Source: Streptomyces cucumeris (GTDB taxonomy: Bacteria; Actinomycetota; Actinomycetes; Streptomycetales; Streptomycetaceae). From it: a stretch of 64,000 nt of DNA. A model generated the notes under the pieces. That model was not told the DNA's origin and did no database searches. It saw nothing but the letters and a program-made list of their open reading frames with translations. Location: NCBI RefSeq assembly GCF_024295805.1, contig NZ_JANCLX010000020.1:28075-92074 (forward strand), read 5' to 3'. Of this stretch, positions 7,738 to 16,023 are shown piece by piece (position 1 is the first letter of the stretch; every line of letters begins with the position of its first letter). The position numbers were made by a program, and so were the translations under genes.

Positions 7738-10148
7738 AGCAGGGTGAGCTCGTCGGTGGTCGGGTCCCCCAACTGGGCGACCCGGCCCGCGTGGCGCTCC
7801 ACCATCGCCTCGAAGGTCTGGCGGGCGGTGCGGCCGTTGCCGAACGCCGGACCCTTGGGGAGCGCGGTGAAGTACTTCAGCAGCGCCTCGGCCGCGCCCT
7901 CGCCGATCCGGTACTCGTGCTCATCGGCCTGCTGCTCCACGATCCGCAGCAGTTCCTCCGGGGCGTAGTCACCGAAGGTGATGGTGCGGGAGAAGCGGGA
8001 GGCCACACCGGGGTTGACGGACAGGAAGCGCTCCATCTCCGCGGTGTACCCGGCGACGATCACCACCACCGCCTCACGGTGGTCCTCCATCAGCTTCACC
8101 AGGGTGTCTATGGCCTCCCGGCCGAAGTCCCGCCCGGAGTCCTCGGGGGAGAGGGCATACGCCTCGTCGATGAACAGCACCCCGCCGCGCGCCCGGTCGA
8201 AGGCTTCCTGGGTACGGATCGCCGTCGAGCCGATGTGCTCGCCCACCAGGTCCACCCGGGAGACCTCGACCAGATGGCCGCGCTCCAGCACCCCGAGCGA
8301 GGCCAGGATCTCGCCGTAGAGCCGGGCGACCGTGGTCTTGCCGGTGCCGGGGGAGCCGGTGAAGACCAGATGGCGGCGGACGGACGCGGCCTTTAGCCCG
8401 GCCTGCTGACGGCGCCGCCCGACCTCGATCATGTCGGTGAGCGCCCGCACCTCCCGCTTGACGCTCTCCAGCCCCACCAGCGCGTCGAGTTCACCCAGCA
8501 CCGTCGTGGACGGGCGGACCTCCACCGGCGGTTCGGCAGCGGGCGCCGCGGGCTGCGTGGGACGCGGCGCGGGCACGCCGCCCAGCAGCCCGACCGTGGA
8601 CGGGACGGTCTCCAGCGCGGGCGCGGTGGCCGGGGGAAGCGCCAGGGCGGACGGGGCGGAGGGCAGGGCCTTGGTCGCGCTCTCGTCGCTGGTGCAGTCC
8701 TCGACGACCGCGCCCTCCTCGGAGAACTCGTAACCGCCGCGGGCACAGCGCTCGGTACGGCAGCGGGTCAGCGTGGTGCGGCAGCCGTCGATGATGTGGA
8801 AGCCGTAGCCACCGCTGCCCGTCACCCGGCAGCCCTGGAAGGTGCCGCGCCCCTCGGCGGACACATAGAACCCGGCCTCGGTCGGCCCGGAGACGGTGGT
8901 GCGCTCCACGGTCGGATCGGCGCCCTTGGTGACGATCACGCCGGTCGAGGCGCCGTCGATCGTGCAGTTGGCGAGGGTGCCGCCGCTGCCGTGGTCACGG
9001 AACCAGGCGCCGGTGGCGGCCTCCCGGATCCGGCAGTCGTCGAGCTGGGCGGTGGCGCCGTCGCTCACCGACACCGCCGTGTTGCGCACCTGGGACAGAT
9101 CGCTGTCCACGACGTCCACCCGGGAGCCGCGGTCCAGGACGAACAGCGCGTCCGGGACGTCGCGCAGCCGGCATGAGTCGAGGACGGCGGTGGCGCCGTC
9201 GCTCACCCACACCGCCGGATAGTCACCGGTGCTCTCGTGCAGCTCGCACTGGTTGGCGTCGACCCGGGTGCCCGGGTCCCAGACCGAGAGGCCGTTGCGT
9301 CCGAACCGGCGCACCGTGGAGCGGGTGAGGGTGAGCACCGAACGCGAGCGCAGGTCGACCGCGTTCTCCGGGATGTCGTGGATCTCGCAGTCGGCGAGCG
9401 TCAGCACCGCGTCGGTGTCCAGGTTGACCCCGTCGGAGGTGGTGCGGTGCACCTTGCAGTCGGTGAGGTGCCCGGTCGCGCGCGAGGAGACCGTCACGCC
9501 CGCACCCCGGATCTCGTACACCTCGCAGCCGACGGCCTCCAGCGAACTGCCCTCACCGGTCAGCGAGAGCCCGGCGCCCGAGGTGTGGTGGATCCGGCAG
9601 CGGTCCAGCCGGGGACGGCCACCGCCGCGCACCGCCACGCCGGACTGCCCGGCCGCCACCACCTCGCACTCCTCGAACACCCCGCCCGAGCCGTCCAGCA
9701 CGCTCACCCCGATGCCCGCCGGGTTGTCCACGGTGCACCGCCGTACGGTGGGCCGGGCGCCGCCGCGCACCTCGATGCCGACCGCGGAGCGGGTCGCCAC
9801 CCGCAGGTCCATCAGCTCCGGGGTGCCGTCCTCGACCAGCAGTGCGGGGGCGGCCGCGTCCTGGCCCTCCACACACAGGTCCTGGACCACCGCGGAGGCG
9901 CCGATCGTCAGGGCGACGCCGTCGGCCGGGGCGATCCGCACCGACCCGCGTGCGGAGCCCTCCGGCCCGCGCAGGGTCACGGCCCGGTCCACCACCAGAT
10001 TCTCGCGGTAGGTGCCGGGCGAGATGGAGAGCACATCGCCGTCGCTCGCGGCCTCCAGGGCCGCGGTGAGGGAGGCGTACTCTCCGGTGCGGCGCCGCCA
10101 CCGCGACGTTCCGCTGTGCGTCACCTGGACGACCGAGCCCTGTGCCAT
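7707..10148 (-). CDS. Right-handed beta-helix / AAA+ ATPase (CbxX/CfqX, EccA-like) fusion
   Basis: 813 residues from the ATG of MAQGSVV. Residues about 20-500 are pectate-lyase-like beta-helix rungs: many repeats of roughly 22-24 residues with VxxCxIxx patterns (LTDCKVHRTTSDGVNL, LADCEIHDIPENAVDL). A Pro/Ala linker (about 505-560) leads to one AAA+ module: Walker A GSPGTGKTTVARLYGE near 596, Walker B GGVLFIDEAYAL near 658, and an arginine-finger region VASRFSRTITF near 718. The AAA+ part is the CbxX/CfqX type, found in Rubisco activases and in EccA of type VII secretion. No ESX genes are nearby. The helix may recognise a polymer or protein client. Confidence 0.85.
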   Translation of the reverse strand: MAQGSVVQVTHSGTSRWRRRTGEYASLTAALEAASDGDVLSISPGTYRENLVVDRAVTLRGPEGSARGSVRIAPADGVALTIGASAVVQDLCVEGQDAAAPALLVEDGTPELMDLRVATRSAVGIEVRGGARPTVRRCTVDNPAGIGVSVLDGSGGVFEECEVVAAGQSGVAVRGGGRPRLDRCRIHHTSGAGLSLTGEGSSLEAVGCEVYEIRGAGVTVSSRATGHLTDCKVHRTTSDGVNLDTDAVLTLADCEIHDIPENAVDLRSRSVLTLTRSTVRRFGRNGLSVWDPGTRVDANQCELHESTGDYPAVWVSDGATAVLDSCRLRDVPDALFVLDRGSRVDVVDSDLSQVRNTAVSVSDGATAQLDDCRIREAATGAWFRDHGSGGTLANCTIDGASTGVIVTKGADPTVERTTVSGPTEAGFYVSAEGRGTFQGCRVTGSGGYGFHIIDGCRTTLTRCRTERCARGGYEFSEEGAVVEDCTSDESATKALPSAPSALALPPATAPALETVPSTVGLLGGVPAPRPTQPAAPAAEPPVEVRPSTTVLGELDALVGLESVKREVRALTDMIEVGRRRQQAGLKAASVRRHLVFTGSPGTGKTTVARLYGEILASLGVLERGHLVEVSRVDLVGEHIGSTAIRTQEAFDRARGGVLFIDEAYALSPEDSGRDFGREAIDTLVKLMEDHREAVVVIVAGYTAEMERFLSVNPGVASRFSRTITFGDYAPEELLRIVEQQADEHEYRIGEGAAEALLKYFTALPKGPAFGNGRTARQTFEAMVERHAGRVAQLGDPTTDELTLLYPEDLPELI

Positions 10149-10343
10149 GGTGCTGTTGTGCCCCCACCTCGTGGTCAAGCCGGATGTGCGCGACACGCGA
10201 CTGTGGCGCTGCGCGTGTGAATGCCCCACCGTAGCGTGCGCGGGGCGTGAGGAGTTGACCTCCCCGTGAGGCCCGCGTGGACTTGCTGTCAGGATGACAA
10301 AACGTCTACGCGCGACACCGGGCGCGCTATGAAGGCGGCGCGC

Positions 10344-10946
10344 TCAGCTGCCCGCGTCCGCCCGGCCCCAGTCCTGTCCGGCACGGGCCCAGGCGGTGTC
10401 CCACTGCGCGTAACGCCGTCGCATCAGCCGCCATACGACCAGCCGTCGGCCGCCGTCCACCAGGGCGACGGTGACCGCTCCGGCGCCGATGCCGGCGAGC
10501 ACCGCGTGGGTGGCCGCGGTGGCCGTGTCCAGCGGGCGCCCGCGCGGGTGGCCGCGCTCATCGGTCCACAGATGGAACCGCTCACCGGGGTCGGCGCCGG
10601 GATGGGTGGCCAGCGGGCCGCGGTGTCTGCTGCCGTCCGGGGCGGTCCACCGGGCGAACACCCGGCGGTGGGCGTCCCGCGCGGAGGAGGTCTCGGGGTC
10701 GGAGTCCACCGGGGGGTGGGGGAGGATCCTGACCACGGTGGCCGGAACCAGATACCGGTGGGCGCGCTGCTCGCGGGCGGCCTTCACCAGGGCGTCATGG
10801 GCGAGGGAACCGGTGATGACACCGACGGTGGGGGCGGTGACCAGCATCAGCAGAACGGCGATCAGCGCGGCGGTGGCCTCGGCGAGGTCCGTGGCACGGC
10901 GCAGCGGATTGTGGCGCCAATGCCAGAGTCCCCGGATCATCTTCAT
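10344..10946 (-). CDS. Rv1733c-family membrane protein
   Basis: 200 residues with two membrane helices (about 22-48 and 143-168) around an extracytoplasmic segment. The NPLRRATDLAEA opening, the AHRYLVPATVV strand and HLWTDERGHPRGRPLD correspond to the layout of M. tuberculosis Rv1733c, a DosR-regulon membrane protein. It lies downstream of the sensor kinase gene on the same strand with an 87-nt gap containing an inverted repeat. This placement supports a dormancy/hypoxia role. Molecular function is unknown. Confidence 0.75.
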   Translation of the reverse strand: MKMIRGLWHWRHNPLRRATDLAEATAALIAVLLMLVTAPTVGVITGSLAHDALVKAAREQRAHRYLVPATVVRILPHPPVDSDPETSSARDAHRRVFARWTAPDGSRHRGPLATHPGADPGERFHLWTDERGHPRGRPLDTATAATHAVLAGIGAGAVTVALVDGGRRLVVWRLMRRRYAQWDTAWARAGQDWGRADAGS

Positions 10947-10963
10947 AGGTCACACCCCCCTTC

Positions 10964-10993
10964 CCCGTCCGTAAATACCGTAAGCCGGACGGG
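10964..10993. promoter_or_regulatory. 8-bp inverted repeat between kinase and Rv1733c-like gene
   Basis: CCCGTCCG (10964-10971) and CGGACGGG (10986-10993) are perfect complements separated by 14 nt that include AT-rich TAAATACCGTAA. The element is 18 nt upstream of the ATG at 10946. There is no T-tract, so an operator for the Rv1733c-like gene is at least as likely as a terminator for the kinase. Confidence 0.45.
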
Positions 10994-11033
10994 ATATGCG
11001 CGCATTCGGTGAAGAGAGAGCAATATCACGGGC

Positions 11034-12788
11034 TCAGCGCTTCCGTTCCACGGCGGGGCCGTCGGCGGTCAGGGGTACCCGCCAGATCAGCCGGGTGCCA
11101 CCCGCGTCGGGCTCCTCTATCCGCAGGGCGCCGCCGAGCAGGGCGGCCCGGGAGCGCATGTTCACCAGTCCGCCGCTGGGCGCGGCACCGCCGAGCCCCA
11201 CTCCGTTGTCCGTGACCATCAGGGTGATCCCGCCGGCGTTCTCCACGGTCAGCCGGACGTCCACCCGCTGGGCCCGGGAGTGCCGGACGGTGTTGCTGAG
11301 CGCCTCGGCCAGGACCGCGAGCAGCTGGTCGCCGTGGTCGTCCGGCACATCGGTGTCCACCGGGCCGTCCATCAGCAGCGAGGGCGCGAACCCCAGCGCG
11401 TCCGACGCCGCCCGGACGGCCTTCACCAGCCTCCGCCGCAAGGTGGCCGGTTCACCGTCCTCGTTCCCCACGGTGCGCAGCGCGAAGATGGTGGAGCGGA
11501 TGATCTTGATGGTCTCGTCCAGGTCGTCCACCGCCCGGCCGACCCGCTCCGCCGCCTCCGGACGCTCGATCAGCCGCCCCGCGCTCTGGAGCGTCAGACC
11601 GGTCGCGAACAGCCGCTGAATGGCCAGATCATGGAGGTCCCGGGCGATCCGGTCGCGGTCCTGGAGCAGCGCCATGTGCTCCGACTCGGCGCGGTGCCGG
11701 GCCAGTTCGAGGGCGAGGGCGGCCTGTGCGGCGAACCCGGACAGCAGCTCGACCTCGTTGTCGTCGAAGGGCGGCCGCCCGGCCAGCCGGCACAGCCGCA
11801 GCGAGCCGGAGGAGCGTTCGTTCGCCACCAGCGGGACGGCCACCAGCGGACCGAACTCGCTCTCCTGGTCGGGCAGCGGCCAGGCGCGCGCCCGCGCGTC
11901 CACCCGGACGTCGGTGGCGACGGCGGGGCGGCCGGTGCGCGCCGCGAGCCCGGCCAGCGAACCGTCGGCCGGTACCACCAGACCCCCGATCCGCTCGGCG
12001 TCATGGCCCTCGGCCACCTCCACCTTCAGGCTGTCCGTGCCCGCGACGGGGAGCAGGACGGCCGCCGAGTCGGCCAGCGCCACCTGGAGGGCGAGCCGGG
12101 CGATCAGGCTCAGCACCTGGTTGGCCGGGGTGCCCGCGAGCAGCGTGCGGGTGATCACCCCCAGCGCCTCGAGCCACTGCTCTCGGCGCCGGCTCTCGTG
12201 GTACAGCCGGGCGTTGTCGATGGCGACCCCCGCGGCCACCGACAGGGTGGTCAGCACCGCCTCGTCATCGGGGTCGAACTGGGCCCCGCCGCGCTTCTCG
12301 GTCAGGTACAGATTGCCGAAGACCTCGTCGCGGACGCGGATCGGCACCCCCAGGAAGGAGCGCATCGGCGGATGGTGCTCGGGGAAACCGTGGCTCGCCG
12401 GATGCTCCGACAGATCGGTCAGCCGCAGCGGCTGCGGATGGCGGATCAGCTCGCCGAGCAGACCGTGGCCGCTGGGCAACGGTCCGATCCGGTGGACCAG
12501 GTCCTCGGATATGCCCACCGGCAGGAACTGGGAGAGCCGGTGCCGGTCGACCACGCCCAGCGCGCCGTACTCGGCGTCGGTGAGCGCCACCGCGGACTCC
12601 ACGATCCGCCGCAGCACCTGCTCCAGGTCCAGTTCGCGGCCGACGCTGAGCACCGCCTCCAGCAGGCTGTGCATCCGCCCCTGGGTGGACCGGGCGGCGT
12701 CCAGCCGCGCCTGGAGCTCGTCGAGGAGCTGATCGAGACGGAGTTGGGGCAGTGCCGGATGACGCCCGTGATCCGCTGTGCCCGACAC
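11034..12788 (-). CDS. GAF-domain sensor histidine kinase, DevS/DosS-OsdK type
   Basis: 584 residues from a GTG behind GGAGG; longer in-frame starts lack a ribosome site. Two GAF domains (about 40-190 and 205-360) precede a HisKA_3 dimerisation helix, DRDRIARDLHDLAIQRLFA, with His386 as phospho-acceptor. A short HATPase domain follows (NTVRHSRAQRVDV, VTDNGVGLGG, NMRSRAALLGG). This is the DosS/DosT architecture, whose GAF-A binds heme in mycobacteria. The likely partner is the NarL/DosR-type regulator at 16024. Heme ligation cannot be judged from sequence alone. Confidence 0.88.
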   Translation of the reverse strand: MSGTADHGRHPALPQLRLDQLLDELQARLDAARSTQGRMHSLLEAVLSVGRELDLEQVLRRIVESAVALTDAEYGALGVVDRHRLSQFLPVGISEDLVHRIGPLPSGHGLLGELIRHPQPLRLTDLSEHPASHGFPEHHPPMRSFLGVPIRVRDEVFGNLYLTEKRGGAQFDPDDEAVLTTLSVAAGVAIDNARLYHESRRREQWLEALGVITRTLLAGTPANQVLSLIARLALQVALADSAAVLLPVAGTDSLKVEVAEGHDAERIGGLVVPADGSLAGLAARTGRPAVATDVRVDARARAWPLPDQESEFGPLVAVPLVANERSSGSLRLCRLAGRPPFDDNEVELLSGFAAQAALALELARHRAESEHMALLQDRDRIARDLHDLAIQRLFATGLTLQSAGRLIERPEAAERVGRAVDDLDETIKIIRSTIFALRTVGNEDGEPATLRRRLVKAVRAASDALGFAPSLLMDGPVDTDVPDDHGDQLLAVLAEALSNTVRHSRAQRVDVRLTVENAGGITLMVTDNGVGLGGAAPSGGLVNMRSRAALLGGALRIEEPDAGGTRLIWRVPLTADGPAVERKR

Positions 12789-12927
12789 TTGGCCTCCATA
12801 CCCCCATGACCCGCTCACCAGCAGGATATCGGTGCCCGGCGGGTCGCCGGACGGCGATCGTCGCAACTCGGCCACGGGCGGCGCGCGGCCGGGCGGACGC
12901 GCTCCGTGCGCGCCCGCTGAAGCGTGG

Positions 12928-13902
12928 TCAGCTCCGCGGCACCACCACCACCGGGCACCGCGCATGATGCAGTACGGCGTGGTTGACCGGACCGAGCTGC
13001 AGACCGAAGTGCCCCTGCCGCCGCCGCGCCCCCACGATCAGCAGATCGGCGCGGTCCGAGGCGTCCAGCAGCGCCTTGCGCGCCGAGCCCTCCACCGTGC
13101 GGTGGGTCACCGGCACCACTGGTGCCCCGGCCGCGTCGCTCAGCGCGCCGGCCAGCGCACCGGCCAGTACGGCGGCGGCGTGCCGGGCATGGTCCGCGCG
13201 CCCGGCACGCCCGTCCTGGCCTTCGCGCGCGGTGTCGCGCTCCCGGCGCGCGCCCTGGCCCGCGCGCTCCGCGGCATACGCGATACGCGGGCCGTGGTCG
13301 TCGGGCCCCGCACAGCGCCAGGCGTGCACGGCCTCCAGACCGCAGTCGCGCAGCCGTGCCTCGCGCAGTGCGAAGGCGACGGCGGGGGAGGGCGGCGATA
13401 CGGCTGGCGGACCGGCGGCACGCTCCCGCTCCGCGATCCCCACCGCCACCCGGCGGGTACCGCCCCGGACGCTCCCGGACCGGCCGCGCACCACGACCAC
13501 CGGGCAGTGCGCCCGGGCCGCGACGCCCAGCCCCACCGAGCCCAGCAGCAGCGACGCCAACTCTCCGCGTCCGCGCCAGCCGACGACGACCGCCTCCGCG
13601 CTCTGCCCGGCCCGCAGCAGCGCGGTGACCGGGTCGTCCGTCACCAGGTCGGTCATCACCTTCAGCGCCGGTGCCCCACGCCCGGCCCGCTCGGCCGCCG
13701 TGGCCAGCACCGTCTCACCGCGCAGCCGCTCGGCGGGCCGGCCGGCCGCCGACGCGGGGAGGCAGCCCTCGTACCGCTCCCAGAGCGAGGCGTGGACGAT
13801 GCGCAGCGGGATCCCCCGCAGCGCGGCCATCCCGGCCGCCCAGTCCAGCGCGCCGGAGGCGGTGTCCGAACCGTCCACCCCGACGACCACGGGAAGCTCC
13901 AC
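12928..13902 (-). CDS. Universal stress protein with two Usp domains
   Basis: 324 residues. Two tandem UspA domains: the first opens VVVGVDGSDTASGALDWA and closes with VVVGWRGRGELASLLLGSV ... HCPVVVVRGR; the second closes with LIVGARRRQGHFGLQLGPV ... ARCPVVVVPRS. The G-x2-G-x9-G(S/T) ATP-binding pattern is clear in the first and less regular in the second. Tandem Usps are typical members of the DosR/OsdR dormancy regulons. The GTG start (13902) overlaps no other gene. Confidence 0.88.
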   Translation of the reverse strand: MELPVVVGVDGSDTASGALDWAAGMAALRGIPLRIVHASLWERYEGCLPASAAGRPAERLRGETVLATAAERAGRGAPALKVMTDLVTDDPVTALLRAGQSAEAVVVGWRGRGELASLLLGSVGLGVAARAHCPVVVVRGRSGSVRGGTRRVAVGIAERERAAGPPAVSPPSPAVAFALREARLRDCGLEAVHAWRCAGPDDHGPRIAYAAERAGQGARRERDTAREGQDGRAGRADHARHAAAVLAGALAGALSDAAGAPVVPVTHRTVEGSARKALLDASDRADLLIVGARRRQGHFGLQLGPVNHAVLHHARCPVVVVPRS

Positions 13903-14018
13903 CCGTGCCCACCGCCTCTCATGTCAGCACATGGTTGAGTTCTTTCCCTCTTGTCCGTGGAAAACGCGGGGAGCGGCGAAACGCGCCACGCCCCGCCGTG
14001 CGACCCGCCGCGGCCGCT

Positions 14019-14444
14019 CTACCGCAGCCTCATCGCCAGCGTCACCACGGCGCCCACGGCCCCCGCGCTGACCGCGAGCCGGTCGGTGACGAGCTGGGTC
14101 AGCCAGAGCCCGCGACCGCTGGTGGCGCCGTCCAGCCCCGGCAGGATCCGGGGGATGACGTCCTCGGAGAAGCCGGGGCCGGAGTCGGAGATCCGGCACT
14201 CCAGCTCGTCCCCGACCCGCCGGAGCAGCAGCGAGCCGGTGCCGCCCGCGTGCTCGATCGCGTTGCTGGCGATCTCGTCGACGGCCAGCACGAAGTCTCC
14301 GCGCCGGGCCTCGCACAGCCCGGCCCAGGCGGCGCACTCCTCGACCTGCACCCGCAGCCGGGGCAGCTCGCCCGCGGTGAAACGGCGCTTCAGCAGATGG
14401 TCTCCGGCTCGGTGGGCGGTCCGACGACGAGGGTCGGCTAGCAC
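14019..14444 (-). CDS. ATP-binding anti-sigma-like protein (HATPase_c)
   Basis: 141 residues from a GTG preceded by GGGAGG. Single RsbW/SpoIIAB-like ATPase domain: N-box FVLAVDEIASNAIEHAGG (Asn61), G1 box ISDSGPGFSED and G2 box GATSGRGLWLTQLVTDRLAV. Unlike the protein at 1244 it has no low-complexity tail. Its position between the Usp gene and the divergent cyclic-nucleotide-binding protein suggests a stress-signalling role. The sigma or anti-sigma partner is unknown. Confidence 0.8.
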   Translation of the reverse strand: MLADPRRRTAHRAGDHLLKRRFTAGELPRLRVQVEECAAWAGLCEARRGDFVLAVDEIASNAIEHAGGTGSLLLRRVGDELECRISDSGPGFSEDVIPRILPGLDGATSGRGLWLTQLVTDRLAVSAGAVGAVVTLAMRLR

Positions 14445-14506
14445 CAGTGCCTCCCGTTTTGACGAGGACGAGCGACATCACAGGGTCGGTGAAGCAGCCG
14501 AGGGTA

Positions 14507-14520
14507 GGGCCAATAGGCCG
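14507..14520. promoter_or_regulatory. Imperfect DosR-box-like palindrome
   Basis: GGGCC-AATA-GGCCG lies in the divergent intergenic region between the ATP-binding protein (start 14444) and the cyclic-nucleotide-binding protein (start 14690). It differs at one position from the GGGCC-N4-GGCCC palindromes at 15932 and 16964. Confidence 0.3.
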
Positions 14521-14689
14521 CCGAAGCCCTCGGCGATCAAAAATGACGTGTCCTATCTGAAACCTGACCGGAAATGGGTATAGGTGAGTCGATAGCCGTT
14601 CACCGGCATACCGATCTGGATCAGCCGCCTCGTCTACGCACGGTCACCGCCGAGGGGCGAGGCGGCAGCGGAGACGGCAGAGTGAGGTC

Positions 14690-15139
14690 ATGATGGGACT
14701 TCTCAGCGCGCTGAAGACCGAGCACCGTGAGCGCGTGATGGCGCTCGCCCGCGATGTGTCCTTTCCCTCGGGCGGCCGCATCTTCGAGGAGGGCCGCAAG
14801 GCGGATCGCTTCTGGATCATCCGCACCGGCGCGGTCACCCTCGATCTGCATGTGCCCGGGCGCCGCGCCGCGGTGATCGAGACCCTCGGTCCCGGGGAGC
14901 TCATCGGCTGGTCGTGGCTGTTCCCCCCGGACACCTGGCACCTGGGCGCGGAGGCGCTGAGCCCGGTGCGGGCGCATGAGTTCGACGCCGAGGCGGTGCG
15001 CCGGCTGTGCGACGAGGACCCCGAGCTCGGTTACGCCCTCGCGCTGGCCTGCGCCCAGGTGATCGGCCGCCGGCTGCAGAGTGCCCGGACCCGGCTGCTG
15101 GACCTGTACGGGCCCTATGCCGGGGGGATGACGCCCTAG
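14690..15139 (+). CDS. Cyclic nucleotide-binding (Crp-type sensor) domain protein
   Basis: 149 residues; ATG at 14690 (alternatively 14693) after GAGG. It is a single cNMP-binding beta-roll: FPSGGRIFEEGRKADRFWII, then RTGAVTLDLHVPGRRAAVIE and LGPGELIGWSWLFPP, followed by a C-terminal helix. There is no helix-turn-helix domain, so it is not a DNA-binding Crp/Fnr protein. Similar stand-alone domains occur in dormancy clusters beside Usp and pyruvate/phosphate metabolism genes. It may act as a ligand-sensing partner; the ligand is not evident. Confidence 0.82.
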   Translation: MMGLLSALKTEHRERVMALARDVSFPSGGRIFEEGRKADRFWIIRTGAVTLDLHVPGRRAAVIETLGPGELIGWSWLFPPDTWHLGAEALSPVRAHEFDAEAVRRLCDEDPELGYALALACAQVIGRRLQSARTRLLDLYGPYAGGMTP

Positions 15140-15240
15140 GTGTGTTGTCCGCAAAGTCCCGCCGGGCCCGCCACGCAACGTCGCCGCGTTGTCGGGATCA
15201 TCCGCGGAGGCCCCTCGGCCTTGCGGGCGCACGCTCCCGT

Positions 15241-15256
15241 GGCTACCGCCGGGAGG
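15241..15256. repeat. Second copy of the GGCTACCGC-type intergenic element
   Basis: GGCTACCGCCGGGAGG, a 15/16 match to 1116-1131. It lies in the 210-nt gap between the cyclic-nucleotide-binding protein and the lipoprotein thioredoxin. Confidence 0.45.
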
Positions 15257-15349
15257 CGCCCCCTGACGCCGCGGGCTGATCCGACGCGATGTCCGCGCGG
15301 GGCCGGGGGTCGCTCCGGGGCGCCGGGCGGTGCGTGCGAAGCTGATCGG

Positions 15350-15931
15350 ATGAGTACCCGTCATATCCCGCGCCACGGGCTTCTCCTGTTGGTCGCGGCC
15401 CTGACCCTGTCCGCCTGCGGCGGGGGCTCCGGCTCCACGTCCGCCGCGGCCCCGGACCGCGACGGGATCAGCCGGATCGCCCCCGCCGACCGCAAGCCCC
15501 TCCAGGGCCTGGCGGGCCGGACCCTGGAGGACGAGCCGCTGGACATCGCGGACTACCGGGGCGAGGTCGTGGTGGTCAACATATGGACCTCGCAGTGCGG
15601 CCCCTGCCGGGCCGAGGCGTCCGGTCTGGCGGCGGTGGCCGAGGAGACCCGGGCCAAGGGTGTCCGCTTCGTCGGGATCAACACCCGCGACCCCAGCCGG
15701 GAGGCCGCCCGCGCCTTCGAGAAGAAGTACCGGGTGCCGTACCCCAGCCTGTACGACCGGATGGGCAAGCTGGTGCTCGCCTTCCCCCGGGGCGAGATCA
15801 ACCCGCAGGCGGTTCCCGCGACGGTCTTCCTCGACCGCCGGGGGCGGATCGCCGCGCGGGCGCTGCGACCGCTGGGTGAGGCCGATCTGCGGAAGGTCAT
15901 CACTCCGCTGGCGGCGGAGAAGAGGGCCTGA
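15350..15931 (+). CDS. TlpA-like thioredoxin-fold lipoprotein
   Basis: 193 residues. A lipoprotein signal peptide (LLLLVAALTLSAC, lipobox Cys23) anchors it outside the membrane. The thioredoxin/AhpC-TSA domain has an intact WTSQCGPC redox motif (Cys83, Cys86), the GVRFVGINTRDPSREAARAF insertion and the cis-proline segment AVPATVFLDRRGRI typical of TlpA/ResA reductases that serve cytochrome c or other extracytoplasmic thiols. No cytochrome maturation genes are adjacent. The ATG at 15350 is the only start that gives a signal peptide. A palindrome overlaps the stop codon. Confidence 0.87.
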   Translation: MSTRHIPRHGLLLLVAALTLSACGGGSGSTSAAAPDRDGISRIAPADRKPLQGLAGRTLEDEPLDIADYRGEVVVVNIWTSQCGPCRAEASGLAAVAEETRAKGVRFVGINTRDPSREAARAFEKKYRVPYPSLYDRMGKLVLAFPRGEINPQAVPATVFLDRRGRIAARALRPLGEADLRKVITPLAAEKRA

Positions 15932-15946
15932 GGGCCGAACGGCCCT
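15931..15946. promoter_or_regulatory. Perfect 14-bp palindrome, DosR-box-like or terminator
   Basis: AGGGCCG-AA-CGGCCCT spans the stop codon of the thioredoxin gene, 78 nt before the response regulator start. The inner 14-mer GGGCCGAACGGCCC is repeated exactly at 16964-16977. Its spacing (GGGnC-N4-GnCCC) matches the DosR box. With a 7-bp stem and tiny loop it could also be a weak terminator. Confidence 0.45.
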
Positions 15947-16023
15947 TACGCTTCGGCGCGTCAGGCCGTAAAGCTGGGCAGCTGGATCACGACCGGCGCC
16001 CCGTGTGCCATGTGAGGAGTGCA

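Noticed and set aside
11280..12809. 509-codon plus-strand open frame opposite the sensor kinase
   Set aside because: No recognisable domain and no ribosome site; the minus-strand kinase has complete GAF, HisKA_3 and ATPase motifs.
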